Source: Tomocerus qinae
Taxonomy: Eukaryota > Arthropoda > Collembola > Entomobryomorpha > Tomoceridae
DNA length: 64,000 nt
Assembly: GCA_020055645.1 (NCBI GenBank)
Contig: CM034547.1
Coordinates: 43,974,409 to 44,038,408 of the forward strand
Direction: 5' to 3'
Shown here: positions 34,154-46,743 of the stretch, one piece after another
Numbering within the stretch: the stretch's first letter is position 1
How the letters are laid out: each line of letters starts with the position of its first letter
The notes under the pieces: generated by a model
Told to the model about the DNA's origin: nothing
Seen by the model: the letters and a program-made list of their open reading frames with translations, nothing else
Databases searched by the model: none
Made by a program: the position numbers and the translations under genes

Positions 34154-37100
34154 TATGTATTGAGCGAATCTTACTTTGGAATATTACAGGTAAAAACCTA
34201 GAAAAGGTCATAGGGAGACGCGAGAAAAACTAAAAAAACAAGCACCCCTCCCCTCCCCATTAAATAATTTTTTAATTTTGTCTCCCGTTTGAAACAAACT
34301 TTTAGAAAAGACGTGACTTTGTTTTGCTACTAAAGAATGTAATATTGGAGTAGTTTGGGTATGGGTGCTACTTATGTATGTACTTTCGTGCTCTGTACAT
34401 AAACAAATGTATTTGTGCTGGTATTCTTTTACATAATTACATATGTATTAATGGGTATGATAGGTACCTTCACACAAGTACTAAAATGTTTTTATTGGTA
34501 TCTTAAAACGGTCGGCTATTTAGCATTCCTGCGAATGTGGGTAAATTGGTTAATGAAAAGAGATGTAGATGTGGAATTGTCATGCACATTTTAACTCTTT
34601 ATTTTTCGTTTAATCAGAATCAAACACAAAAATCATAATACAGCCACCCTTTTGTAACTGGAGTAGCTTAACATTGTATTTGTACCTATATTCTATATTC
34701 TAAGTAGTTTATTATTATTATTTTTGGATTTTTTATTCTTGGCATACTAATTTTTACTTTCAATTTTCTGGTTGTATCTATCATTGGAAATGTCTATATA
34801 CTTCATGTATGATTTCTCTGCAAAACCAAAAATACAAGACTACTAATGGGTGCTGACTACAATAGTGATTCATTGGTCCATCCCAATTTCCAAAATAAAT
34901 GCAAACCTCTGTCGTATTTTATGAAATTGTATGCTAGCTCCGGAAGGAAATAAATTTCACCATCTATGTTGACTGTAGTTTGTAGAATCTGCTTTTAAGT
35001 TGTAGCAAAGTCAATGTAGTGGAATGAAATTTTAAAGTTAACACCACAAAACCCTTTGAGTCCTCTTCCTTAGATAAGGTTAAAACTAAAACCATTGTAT
35101 TCTATCTCAATTCCCCGACTGAAAAATACTAAATCATGGGAAATGTCAATAAGGGAAAGAAGATAGCCAAACGTGTATCACTGTACTCCTATTACTCTCT
35201 GATGGGTGAGATTTTCTGCTCCGTTGTTCTATAGGTAGCAGTATCTCTGGGTCTACCATTATTCACTGATGTATGGTCTATATATAATACTGTATGAGAT
35301 ATTATAGACTATCTGTCTATTCTATAAGTATTGTACTATATGGTTTGTAATTAAAAGATGTGTAATTGCGAGGCTAGCGTATTGATACATAGTAGTCCAG
35401 TAAAAAGCTACTAAAGGAAAACAGTGCATTTTAGCTGTAATGCATTTTATTTAAAAAAGATTTTCACCCTCTTGTCTTTATTTTCACTGACATTTTTCTA
35501 CGACTGTAATGAATAGCCAATTACTTAAAAATCGATCTTTCAGTATGTGCGTGGCTTGAATTTCGATTAGGACATCAGATTACAGAAGGAGAGTAAACGG
35601 ATTGATTGCCATTCTGTCAATTGCATGAAAAATCACAGATTAATTTCATGAGACATGTAGCTTATGTGTGTGTTTATTTACGACACACGCCTAGTTGTGT
35701 TCTATCTGGCTGTAGATGTGTGTGGTGCATAGAAAGCCTTACAATGAGATGCATATCGTTTAACTCTGGGTGTTAAATAGATTGTGGGGATTGTTTCGTT
35801 CACAGAAGAGGAAATGGGGTTTGCATAATAACGGCACAAGTGCGGCAATGTGGGTATGTAATTCAGTAGTGTAAGTAATAAGTAAATATATAGAAGTGTG
35901 TTAAGTGCTGAGGATGAGAATGAAGCTAATGTTCCCTAAGGGTTCCTTTTCCTCATTTAAAATTATTCAATTCTCACACTCTATCAATGATTATGTTCTT
36001 TTCTGGTGTGTGCTCTATTGTGATTTCTGTGTGATGTGGTGTGAAGTGAAAGAACCAAACTAAACAAACCCGAAGAGACAATTATTATGCCATTTGTTTT
36101 GTTTGGCTTCTGTTTACTTTGAATTACATGCATACCCACTCCTTCGACATTCAACTCCCTACTCATTGATTTCAGATCTACTTCGTAAAGTACGTTTATC
36201 TACATAAAGTATAGCTTACTTACTAGTACATTGTCATTTATACGTAGTCCATACCAAATTACGAATGCACAACACAAACCACTAGGCAACTTTTTTACAA
36301 TTAGCTTAGTGCTCTATTATAATTTAGTTTTGTTGATGAAACAAAATGATGTAGAAATCAGGTCAGTTTCATTTGATCAGGTTAATTTCAAAACCGAACG
36401 AATAAGAAAGCTGAATACTTGCCAACAACATTACCTGTGTTAATTCATAATTAATTAGTTCACACATTATAACAAAAATCAAAACGGAATTTGTATTGAT
36501 TATTGGCACGCGTATTTCATTTTAAAGATCTCGGACCGACGGAGTTCGGAAGTAAAACCATAAAGCGCAAAAAACGTGCTAAGCGGAACTGAATGGAAAA
36601 AAGCTGGGATAGCAAGGCATGGCAATAACATTTTCGAATTAAACCGAGTGTGAACTTTAATGCTATGCATTATGTGATACTTCCTTTTAAAGTAAAGGGT
36701 TATTGTTGAGTTTAAAATGAAACCAATAAAATCACGCTGCTATGTTGTACAATGAAATGCAGAGTGCAAGTAGTACAATAGTAAAGTACCTTCAAAGAAT
36801 AGAGAACACCCATAACGATAACATGCACTTATAAATAAACTGTGGGTTCCTACTTTACTTCATTTGTGTAAGCAGTAGCCAAAATAGTATGTATGGGTGG
36901 TAGGTATGTACATAGAGTAGTTACACTTACACGCGGTAGATCGGATTAAGAGTCAGACCCACGTTTTATTTTGTATACAGTATAAATAGTAGTGCGTACC
37001 TATATTTATTTAATAATTCGATTTCATTTCATCTCGAGATGAGTGGAGTGTAAAAATTGTCAAAAGCCGTTTAATGTGAAATAGATGGTAATGGATTCTT

Positions 37101-37440
37101 GACTTCCCCCACAATTTATGAGCCATTTTATATACAGCATTCAATAATATTCCACTTTTTCACTCAGGCTAAAAACTTTTAAAAGCTTTGATACATTTTA
37201 TTCGCATAAAATAATTTTAAGACGAATTACTGTTAATGTTTTTTAAACTTGGAACTTTCTATTAGTTGTATCTTGATATCTTGCTGCATTTCAAGTGAGA
37301 GAGAACTTCCGAAACTTCGCCAGGAGGAAGAAATGACATAATTCTAACAACCCTAATTTTTATTAGCAGGGAGCAAGTCATGACGTGATGTAAATGTGCT
37401 AGTCAAGTCAACCCGCTAGTTTAGGATTTCCCAGTTGGCA
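34154..37440. other. Non-coding stretch, nothing identified
   Basis: AT-rich DNA with only short, unrecognised open frames on both strands. No repeats or RNA genes seen. Confidence 0.4.
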
Positions 37441-37449
37441 TAAATTTTG

Positions 37450-37707
37450 TTTGGTGAAGGCTATTATCTGTCCCTCACACGTGAGGAACTTGAGTCGGGT
37501 AATATTTTGTCACTTTACGAGCCCATTGGCTTTTCTGACTCCCAAGACAAAGATTCAGCTTCGGAAAACAAATGTGAGTTGTCCAGAGACAATTGTAAAC
37601 TGCCAGTATGCAAAGTTTTAGTAGTCGTGCACCAAGGAACCATTTCCTGTGAATTATGTGAAGGTACGAGGGAACATCATTATGCAACAGTTAAAGTGTT
37701 GACTTGA
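37450..37707 (+). pseudogene. Possible PARP16-like catalytic fragment
   Basis: A frame opening FGEGYYLSLTREELESG and later reading KLPVCKVLVVVHQGTISCEL resembles the middle of the PARP16/PARP6/PARP8-type mono-ADP-ribosyltransferase fold: the (F/Y)GxGxYL turn and the following strand ending in xCxV. A GT donor-like site (GAAG/GTACGA, exon end about 37663) would fit an internal exon. There is no in-frame ATG, a stop lies just upstream, and no upstream exon with the HG signature was found. The upstream piece may continue in another frame. It is either an exon of a gene I could not assemble or a relic. Weak match made by eye. Confidence 0.25.
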
Positions 37708-39140
37708 GCTATTGAGCTATTCTCGGAGTGCACAAGTGATACATTGATGTAGACACACTCCTGTCAACTTAAGCCAAAGCTATGTCCTACGTAAACCATT
37801 CCGGAAGGCATGCAGTCTTTTAAGGAAAATGAATCTTGCTTTTTTGTTTTACTTATTGTTTTCTTTCTTTCTGAAGATGCAAATATTTTCTGTTTATTTC
37901 CAGATTCCCACATCTTTATGTTCTCCCGAGTCTAAATCTGTTTCTGTAACTGAGCAGAAAAAGGAAACACATTTTTAATGTTGAAGATAAAACTGTTTTG
38001 TTTGGTTCATGAGGGTCAAGTTCAAATCAACCTGCCTTAACGAATAAATTCTGCCTGTTCTGCTATTGCTTCACCAAGTGGACATAAATATCTTTCGGGA
38101 AACAAAAAACTTTGCTTTTATTTCGGAATTTTCTTTCGAAACTTTGTAAGTAGGAATGTAATGAGTAGCTAAACTTCACTAGTTAAGTAGTCCATGTCAA
38201 AACAAGTGTAAGAGGATATTCTTTTACATCTTTCTTGCTTTGTTTAATTATACTGTTTGTGAATGTCTTGTCTACCAGTTATATATTAGTGCGCGTTAGA
38301 ATAGCAAATCAATGCTCGTGACAGTGACAAAAGGTAATAAATATTCCCACATTTCCTTTTTCTACAGATACATACATAAATTAATGCTACATTGGCTTCA
38401 GTTTAACTTACTTTCGTTAGCATTCCGTCATTTTGCTATATCGTAAGGGTATATGAGACATACCTAAACTAAGTGGACGGCCTGTTATTTGGAATAATGG
38501 ATGCGCTCGTGCTAACTCTATCTTTCACAGTTACGCACTGTTGACATTGCAAATTGAAGCTCTGTCTTTCACTCACCGTCCCATACCTTACTGTCACCAT
38601 TACATATGTTCTCTTTGGTTTAAACATAACACACCGCCAGAAAAACACTTTGGTACATTCTATTATTGTCGTACAGACATTGTATAGTCGTATTGTCTAA
38701 TTGCATCTACAGATATCAAACTTTATTCATTTTCACTAAATGATAACAACAGGATATTTACATTGGTATTTATAGGGCTTAAATAAAATAGTAAGAAAGT
38801 ATTCTGTCCATTCTGGTCTGTTACGGTATTTATCTGAATAAATGCCATAGAATAAGAATGATGTACATACAATTTTCATTGTTAGCGCACACGAGCCTTG
38901 TAATATAATAAACATCGAAAAGGATATTCAATCTCCTTATTCAGAAAAATCGACTTTCGACTGGGTTACAAAAGAAGTAGAAGACTCTAAGAGTAAAAGA
39001 CTGTCGGAAATTCGAAATTCTTCAGAAGAAATGAAATCATAGGTATTACATTATGTGCCGGCATTGGAGGCACATGCCTCCAATTCATATTTAACATGGC
39101 CTGAATCTAGACTTAGGAAAGGGTGGAGTCTAGCCGACTC
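37708..39140. other. Mostly non-coding; one short unassigned frame
   Basis: A plus-strand frame ending at about 39042 (segments STFDWVTKEVEDSKSKR and LSEIRNSSEEMKS) has a coding look but no ATG and no recognised family. It lies about 100 bases before a polypurine tract, so it could be the end of a decayed retroelement. Nothing else was seen. Confidence 0.2.
39063..39084. repeat. Perfect 10-base inverted repeat
   Basis: ATTGGAGGCA, a two-base spacer and TGCCTCCAAT form a perfect stem. No function can be assigned. Confidence 0.6.
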
Positions 39141-39156
39141 GAAAAGGGGTGTGACA
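39141..39156 (+). other. Possible polypurine tract and LTR start
   Basis: GAAAAGGGG followed directly by TGTGACA looks like the junction between a polypurine tract and the 3' LTR of an LTR retrotransposon. An AATAAA-containing segment lies about 120 bases downstream (near 39271). I could not find the matching LTR end or a second copy, so this is tentative. Confidence 0.2.
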
Positions 39157-41040
39157 ATAAAGACTGGCCATAGGTTTAATTTTATGTTGATTTATATTAG
39201 GTTAGATTCGTTAATCTGGTTGGTATATGGTTAGATTATTTTTAGTTAATATTCCAAATATTTGTATGTAAATAAACATTCTCGGTTTACCGTACGGTAT
39301 CATAAGAGTGGCATCATATTAGTAGATGTATACGTGTCGTTACCTATGAGGTACCTAATGGTCGCGGTTTGGAATTGGACCCTCCCATGCTATAACTAAC
39401 GTGTTGGGCGCATACTTAACAACTTAGGTAGTAAATCTACATGGATTACCAACTATATGTATTTACTGCTCGGAAATTGGAATTAAACAAATCAAAATCG
39501 CCGGCTGTGAGTTATCAAAGGGAAATATTTATTTGGAGTTTTAATATTACGTGTTAATGCCTATTTCTACAATAAACATGACTTTTGACAAGTACCGTTT
39601 TTCATAAATTGGAATGCAAAAATTAGTAGGCAGGTGCATAACAAGGAATAATAATTAGACAGGCGTTTATAGCGTAGCTAATTTTTGACTTCATTTAATA
39701 AACGTTAGAACTGTTTAGGGTGTGGGATTAAGAAATTCTGAAGCTGATGAGACTGAGACCAGTTAAATTCATTGTTGTGCCAGAGAGTCGAGTAGAATAG
39801 AAAGAGAGGAGAGTCGGGAACTTATCTATTTATCTGTACACGTAGGAGGACTTGTCAATAATGGTATTAAGTAGTTAGAGACATAGTAGATGTAGTACAA
39901 ATGATGATACAAATATGTCTTTAGTTAGTTTATGAATTAATACAGAAACTGCAGACAACACATTTTCTTGTACTACTAGAACCCTTTAGCATTCTGTTAG
40001 CTACAAAAGAAATGAACAAGCTATTCAATTTGGATTAGAAACGTCAATCACTACTATAAACTCTGCCTCATAATTTATAGTAAGTGTTAAATATTTGGAT
40101 TTACATAGGACACATGGAAATAGTGTCTGTGAGACAACTGTAAGTAAGGAGATGCTTTTGGTAGTAACAAAAGCCTGCTGTTGGCGACATCTTCAAATCT
40201 GAATCTTTTTGTGTTAGACTGAATAATTTTCCTGTAAACCTCTTCTCAAGTCTTCCTTCTTGATAATGATCTTCCAATTGGAGGTGGAGTATAAAAATGG
40301 GTAGATCTGTAGAAATAAAAGGATTATGTACACCTTTCACACCATGAGTCATGAGTACTGGAGAGATAATACCTGCTTATTTAGTAGCAAATGTACTGAA
40401 CACTATTGTCTCAGATATGGTATAGCATTGTTGCTCGCTGTGTATATTACAGTTTTACTTATTGTAACAATGAGATGATGTGTATTGAATTTGAAGAATC
40501 GAAATCTTGTAGGAAACGGAATTTTGAACAAAAGCAAGAGTACAGAGGAGGAAATTCCATGCTCCATTAATTCATAAAAGTGAACAAGAAACCAATTGTG
40601 CTGAAGAACAGCTTCGTTTGTACAAAACAAGATGGCAAATATACGCCAATAGCCAAAGAAACCTACACTACACACATAATGATCAGAATGTATGCAATGG
40701 AATGACATGAAAAGTAAACCAAGAGTTCGTTAACAAAAGAATTTCAATTGCCGTAATATATGTACACGTACACTTTTACACCTATTTAATTTGATTTACA
40801 CTGGTAATATGGGGATTAACTTTTATCTTGCAGGAACTGCATTTGACACAGAATAGCCTATATACATTGGAGGTGAAGTGAATAGGGTCATTTTGTCATA
40901 AACTTCAGTGTTTGCTTTCTCTTGATGTTCCCTTTCATTTTTGGAACGGGTAACTAAAAATTAAATAAATAGACGTGACCAACCAAATTATTCTCATTCT
41001 TCGCCAAGACCATTTCGTGGAGTGTTTCTGCCCTTTTAAC
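39157..41040. other. Non-coding stretch, nothing identified
   Basis: Only short unrecognised frames. It contains the region upstream of the chitin-binding protein gene. Confidence 0.4.
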
Positions 41041-41113
41041 TCACAATTTCTGTTTGTTTGTAGGTGGTTACTTCTTAACCTTTCGATTCATTTATCATCT
41101 ATCCAGAGCACAA

Positions 41114-41297
41114 GTAAGTTTTCCCATTTTTGATCCGAAATACTAGTATTATGAAAACGCTACTTGCTACAAAATTACATTATCACAATTTATTATTTCT
41201 ATTACAGTAGATTTATTTTTCCTTTTGCACCAAGTTGTAGCATATTTGATAACTTAACCTTAGCTTGCTCAAATACAAATTAATTTTCGTTTTCCAG
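41114..41297 (+). other. Intron in the 5' leader of the chitin-binding protein gene
   Basis: Donor CACAA/GTAAGT at 41114 and acceptor TTTTCCAG at 41290-41297 lie immediately before the ATG at 41299. This suggests a non-coding first exon ending at about 41113. Inferred from splice consensus only. Confidence 0.5.
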
Positions 41298-41298
41298 A

Positions 41299-42258
41299 AT
41301 GAAACTGTTCGTCATAGTTGCATTAATAGTTGCCGTCGTCGCTGGCGCAGCGGTGAAAAAAGAGGATGTGAAACAATCTAAAAGGACTGGACGACAATTT
41401 GGATGGCAAACTCCTTATTATACTCAGCCTTATGATGAAGCAAAAGTTTATGGTCAGAAATATTATGAAGACTTGAGGCAGCCTGCAAATGCCGTACATA
41501 CATCTTTAGCAAAAGAAAATATCAAAATGGAAAAACATCTGGGAACTATTTTGGAAATGTCAGCAACTAAAAATAAATTGCCTTCTATTGAGTTAAAACT
41601 AAAGCCTACTAAAGTGAACACTTCTTTAATTGTGACTCGGAGTAAACCCCAGCCTTCTGTAGGATTACCCGCATACTCCGCACCTCAATATCACCCACAG
41701 AACTTTTACGGATTATCAAATTACTATCAACAACAGCCGATTCAAAACTTCTACGGAAATAAAGAATACCTTCCTATCCCTATCTCAAGTCCGATGATTC
41801 CACTAAATCCAAGCAGTGAATCCCTCTACGATTCTTACAATCCTGACTACATTGGCATGAACTACAACACTGGCTATGGCCAATACGCCACTGCAATGGG
41901 ACACCCGAGTTTCGGAGTTCAGGGACATTACACACCTTCGGGAGGTCTACCAGGCAATTATAATTATCTTAACCCTATGATGGGCATGGCCAACAATCCA
42001 GTTAATGAATTTGAGAACAATATTGAAAATATCATTGCTGATGGTTTCCAATTTGAATGCCCAATGGACTTCTCTGGAAAAGGTCATATTGTGGGTCAGG
42101 CTACAATTTTTCCCGATCCTTCTAAATGTAATCGTTTCTATTATTGTCAAATGGGTCATGCTTACGTATTCCAGTGCTCTGAGAATTTATATTACAATCC
42201 TGATATCAAGGCATGTGATGAAAAGCAATATTTTTCTTGTGGAAATCGGGCTATTTAG
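41299..42258 (+). CDS. Secreted protein with one peritrophin-type chitin-binding domain (CBM14)
   Basis: A single coding exon, 319 residues. Residues 1-17 (MKLFVIVALIVAVVAGA) are a clear signal peptide. A Tyr/Gln/Pro/Asn-rich middle (about 30-245) with many Tyr-Gly and Gln-Pro pairs looks structural and disordered, like cuticle or matrix proteins. The C-terminal type-2 chitin-binding domain has six cysteines at 254, 277, 283, 293, 306 and 314, with spacings 22-5-9-12-7 that match the family's three-disulfide knot; aromatic residues of the binding face are present (FPDPSKCNRFYYC). Such proteins bind chitin in cuticle, peritrophic matrix or egg coats. The ATG follows a splice acceptor, so the coding exon is probably the second. 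An ATTAAA polyadenylation signal variant lies at 42391-42396. The exact tissue role cannot be read from sequence. Confidence 0.88.
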   Translation: MKLFVIVALIVAVVAGAAVKKEDVKQSKRTGRQFGWQTPYYTQPYDEAKVYGQKYYEDLRQPANAVHTSLAKENIKMEKHLGTILEMSATKNKLPSIELKLKPTKVNTSLIVTRSKPQPSVGLPAYSAPQYHPQNFYGLSNYYQQQPIQNFYGNKEYLPIPISSPMIPLNPSSESLYDSYNPDYIGMNYNTGYGQYATAMGHPSFGVQGHYTPSGGLPGNYNYLNPMMGMANNPVNEFENNIENIIADGFQFECPMDFSGKGHIVGQATIFPDPSKCNRFYYCQMGHAYVFQCSENLYYNPDIKACDEKQYFSCGNRAI

Positions 42259-42562
42259 ATGCATGTAGTTTTGTGTAAAGATTCATTAATAATTAACTTG
42301 TTATATCATATTTATAATTTTATTAATGCTACTTTGTATAGAAATGTGATACACTCTATATTATATGTCCTGTTACGGGAATGAAAATGTATTAAATTCG
42401 TAAACTTATAAATCAATAACATCTTTCGAAAGCATTTTTCATTGATTCATGCATATTCTTTGACATAATAGAGATAGGAGTCACATAATTTATTTTGGTA
42501 GCATTCCTCTGTCTCATTTTATATTGTTGCTTGCATTGTATGAGGCATGGGGCATGGTACTA

Positions 42563-42829
42563 CCACAGTAGTTTGATCCCCATGGCTACTCCCCCACATA
42601 CAGTAATGTAATACCCAAAATAACAAAAATTTTGCACCCAAGTTGGAGAAGCTCATGGCATTGGCAATTTGGGTGTAGATTCTGCAAATTGCTGTTGCTA
42701 TTGACCCCATGTGTTGGGCAGCCACCCAAGATCCCATTCAAAAATCGAAACTTGGGTGCAAAATTTTTGTTATTTTGGGTATTGCATTACTGTATGTGGG
42801 GAGTAGCCATGGGGATCAGGCTACTGTGG
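42563..42829. mobile_element. Short MITE with 80-base inverted repeats
   Basis: The left arm 42563-42644 and right arm 42749-42829 are inverse complements with few differences. The ends read CCACAGTAG and CTACTGTGG. The flanks repeat GTACTA (42557-42562 and 42830-42835), a likely 6-base target duplication. The 267-base element has no coding capacity. It lies about 300 bases after the chitin-binding gene and 230 before the UBE2O-like start. Confidence 0.85.
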
Positions 42830-43062
42830 GTACTACAATACTACTAACAGATTGGCTGATTTGATGGATATTTTGTTTTGCTTCGTTATACTGAAAAATA
42901 ATTTAACTTAGCAACTAAACATTATTTATTAGAGTAGTTTACTTGGTAGTTTATGAACAAAGAAGTAGAAAAGTTTTGTTCGTGTAAAGGACAGAAGGAA
43001 ATGAAGTAAGGTTAGTTAGAAGTTTTTGCTTGAGAAAATTCAGACTAGGTTAGATCCAAAAT

Positions 43063-46000
43063 ATGGACAAAAAAGTACCGTCCAATAAAAATACAGGAAA
43101 TAAACCTCTTCACAATCCATTTTACGATCTTATTCGTGATAACGAAAATAACAATAATGAGGATAATCCAGCACAGGAATTATTTCACTACGGGAAGAGT
43201 AATGTCCACCCAGATATGGACTCTCGAGATGAATATTATGCGAACGTTGTAACAGACGATTCTGAGGATAGTTTTCAATCATGTGACACAGACGAACTTG
43301 AGAAAACTGGCAGAACTAAAATTCAACCTAATCCTGTCTACTACATCGACGATGAAATCTGTAGAATAGTTGATGATGGAGCAATTGAATTTGGAGTTGT
43401 AACTAATTCGGGTCTAGCAGGTCTCAATACACTCCAGGTCATATGGACTGCTCATAACAGAGTGGAATGCCAAAATTTATCAGAGTTAGATTTTCTGCAA
43501 GGATCAGAAGAACAAAGAAAAGTAAGTTTAGTAATTTAGTTTACAACTGCATTAATTTTATCAAAACTCACAAGTCACATTATACGGTAAAAATCCTACT
43601 AAAAGAAAACTTTTGTGCAAAATTTCTGGATTTCAGATTGCACTTGTAGACAGAAAATTACAACGCGGAGATTTAGCACGCATTGAACCAGGAGGAGAAT
43701 TCGGAGAAGTAGTGAACCTGGAATGGATGGCATACTTAAAAGTAGTCGAGACAAATGAAGCAATTGTCGATGTTCGTTGTCATCATTTGGAACCACTACT
43801 GGTATGCCTTTAGGTTTTTCGTAGTAATCTTTGTAATGTCTTCAAGTTCAATTTACAAAGATGTTATCAAATTTGCAGCCGTACCAAATTGGAAACAGAA
43901 TTGAATTAGATGGTTGGATAGGCGTTGTTGAAACTGTTGAGTCCAAAGCCACTATAATGTTCTCTGATGGTCAATCCTGCATTATTTACTACACGCACTA
44001 CTTGCCTGAGAAGACGCCCTACCCAGGGAGAAAAGTTTCATTTACTACAGATGAGTTAGAAGAGTTAGGTACGGAATATTTGGAAAATGGAAGAAGTATT
44101 AGATCGAAATATGGTAGAAATCCTCCGGATGGTTTTGTAGTTTTCCTAAAGGTTACATCTCAAGTAAATAGTAGTCCTTAGAAATAGATTATGGAATGGT
44201 TTACTGTAATAATATGCCATGAAATAGGTCAACTCCATTGAAGTGGAATGGAAAATGCCGATTTCTCTGCCAGATGGGGAAATATGGGATTCTAAACCAG
44301 ATTGTACGACAATAAAACGCTCGAAATTAAAGAATCATGTGCGAAACTGTGATGGCCCTCACCCACACCATTATCAATTGGATTCTGATCAGACTGATTT
44401 GTTGGATAATTTCCATTACTACACTGCGAAACAAGGGGACATTTCCTTGTCTATCAAGAATAAAGAACTGAATATGCATATAATTTCAGAATTCTTCTTA
44501 GGTGTAAACGAAGACAGCGAAAGTTCCGACAATGAAAACGATAATGTAAATTAAACTGAATTAAATTGTATTAATATTATGTAATACGCTATGTATTCTT
44601 AGTATTATGTAATGCTTACATAGATTCCTGTTAGCGCCCCTACAGTTGTCTCAGTCTTGAGAACTTGTCGTGTGATTGATGTGCAGTGGGAAGTAAGATG
44701 ATTTTCTCGTGTGATATGATTTGTGAAAATGAGTCTAAATTTTTAACAATCATTTAATTAAACTACAGTCGGGGAAAATCGATAGCTACAGAAGTTGTGA
44801 TGTTATCGAGAAGGTATCTTTTCCTGACCAATTTCGGCAAATCGTTCAGAAGAAGGGTTCCTTAACTTCTTCGTCAACGTATGACTACGGCATAACTTTA
44901 AGACGGTCACCAGGTATATCCAACGTTAATGGATTAATGTCTATTAATCTTGCCTAATTGAAAACTTCTATTTACAGATGATACTGTTTGGGTAAAGTGG
45001 TTTGCGAAAATTGACATAAATGACGTGTTTGAAGAGACGATCACTTCGGAATCAAAGTATGATATTGATTGCCATTTTAAATATGGAAGAATAAGCACTG
45101 GAGAAATTGTTTGCCGATCAAAGGACTGCAGGGTCTCAGAAGAAATATTTCAATTTGGGGTTGTTGACCGTGTCACAGAAGATGGAAAAGTAAATGACTG
45201 TAAATAATTAATAAGCTTGTAAATAATAGAAATTGCGATTATATTCACACTGAATGGCTACCATTTGTACGTGTAGGTAATTGTCATCGATCGCACAACA
45301 AACACTAAAGAGACGTTGCGTCCATTTGATCTGGAAGTCGTATTGGAAGATGAAAGGAAACCGTTTATCCCTAGAACCAACTCTGAAAAATCGTTCTATA
45401 AGAAATTATTCATTGAAACGGCTACCGAAGAAGGGGATCCCATTACAATTCAAGAAAGTTATTTTAGCCCTCGACTTCTCAGGAATTACAATCTGGCTAC
45501 AATCCCTCCAGAAGAAAAGTTCAAGATACTTCCACGTGCCCCAGTTTCTCATTATTTCTATGATGATCCTGTTGTGTACAATGACGATTATTTATTGAAA
45601 GTCTCTTTTGATCGCAAAATGATGAAGCAGTTTTTTGCAGAAGGAATTTGGATTATTGGCTACGAGGATCGTTTGGTAATTAAATTATTTTTAATTTTTA
45701 TTGCTTCCAAATACTATCTTGGGATTTACTGTGCTGGTTTTAGGAGCTTTACTCAGTTATGATGGTTGGGCAGAAGGGAACTCCTTATGAAGATGGACTC
45801 TTCAACTTTGACGTTCAATTACCAGTAGATTATCCACAAATTCCTCCTAATTTTTACCTGGCTACACAGCTCTGTGAACCAAATTCAATCCCATTTGGAC
45901 TCACACCTGGATTTCACCATTTTTCTAAACTTTACACTCTGAAAACACTTTCCATGCTAGAAGCTATTCTAGCTGTGCAGAGTAATACATAATACATGTG

Positions 46001-46649
46001 ATATAATACATATAAAAAATCCACAAGTATCACTTCTTTTTGTCCTAAATCCAATCAATGTAGTAAATCTATTTTGGTCTCTAGAATTCATATTTGTGGT
46101 GAATCAGCAACAGGAAAAGATATCGGATGAATTGCCCACTGAAGAAATGAGAAACTTCTATTGTCAAGTTACTATTAATGTTCTGGATTCGTTATTCAGA
46201 ATTTTGGCAAAACCTTCCACAAATTGGCGTTACGATATCATTCGTTATGTTCATGCTATAGCTCCAAGGTAGTAGTATCTACGCATATTACATATTTGAG
46301 ACAAATAATACAAACTTATGCTTCAAAAATATTTTTTTAATTTAAGAGTCATTTCTCGCCTATCAAATATCGTGCTAAAGTCCGCCAAATCTGGGAGTGA
46401 GATTAAAAATATATACCTAACCTAAATATTATTTTGTTTTTTGTGGTAAACAATCTCTTTTTATTTCTCTCTTGAAAATTAATTCATATTATTTTATCCA
46501 AAGTAGCATTGAATGCAAATAATGACAAAGTAGCCAAGTCTTTTGTTCCTTTTCCTGTACCTGTCACAAAAGGATTCCTCACAGCGATTGAAAACAGGAT
46601 TCGTCGCTTTCAAGAACTTAATCTCACAACGGCTGGACCAAAATTATAG
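43063..46649 (+). CDS. UBE2O-like protein with an E2 (UBC) domain lacking the catalytic cysteine
   Basis: Twelve exons: 43063-43521, 43637-43801, 43879-44163, 44228-44545, 44624-44692, 44769-44913, 44978-45189, 45277-45675, 45744-45981, 46085-46268, 46347-46396, 46504-46649. They encode 889 residues, with every GT-AG junction in phase and introns of 63-115 bases. The N-terminal half has SH3-like beta segments (FGVVTN, GEVVNLEW, DGWIGVVETVE, VISVLRTCRV-type strands), as in the UBE2O substrate-binding CR regions, with an acidic linker near 395-409. A UBC domain begins near residue 640 with GTPYEDGLFNFDVQLP and YPQIPP, as in UBE2O. The next segment (about 722-750), where the family has an NPN motif and the active-site Cys, reads YLATQLCEPNSIPFGLTPG: there is no downstream Cys and about eight residues are lost. 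The C-terminal helices and a final PFPVPVTKGFLTAIENRI match UBE2O. UBE2O is a joint E2/E3 ubiquitin enzyme; this version should be unable to carry ubiquitin. It is shorter than vertebrate UBE2O (about 1290). Confidence 0.88.
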
Positions 46650-46737
46650 ATTGTAATTGTGAATGTAAGAATTTTTACATGTATACCTATAACCTTAGCA
46701 GCCAACATTTATCTAGAGTACTACTTGACAAAGATAC

Positions 46738-46743
46738 AATAAA
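46738..46743 (+). terminator. Polyadenylation signal AATAAA of the UBE2O-like gene
   Basis: AATAAA lies 89 bases after the TAG stop. Confidence 0.5.
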
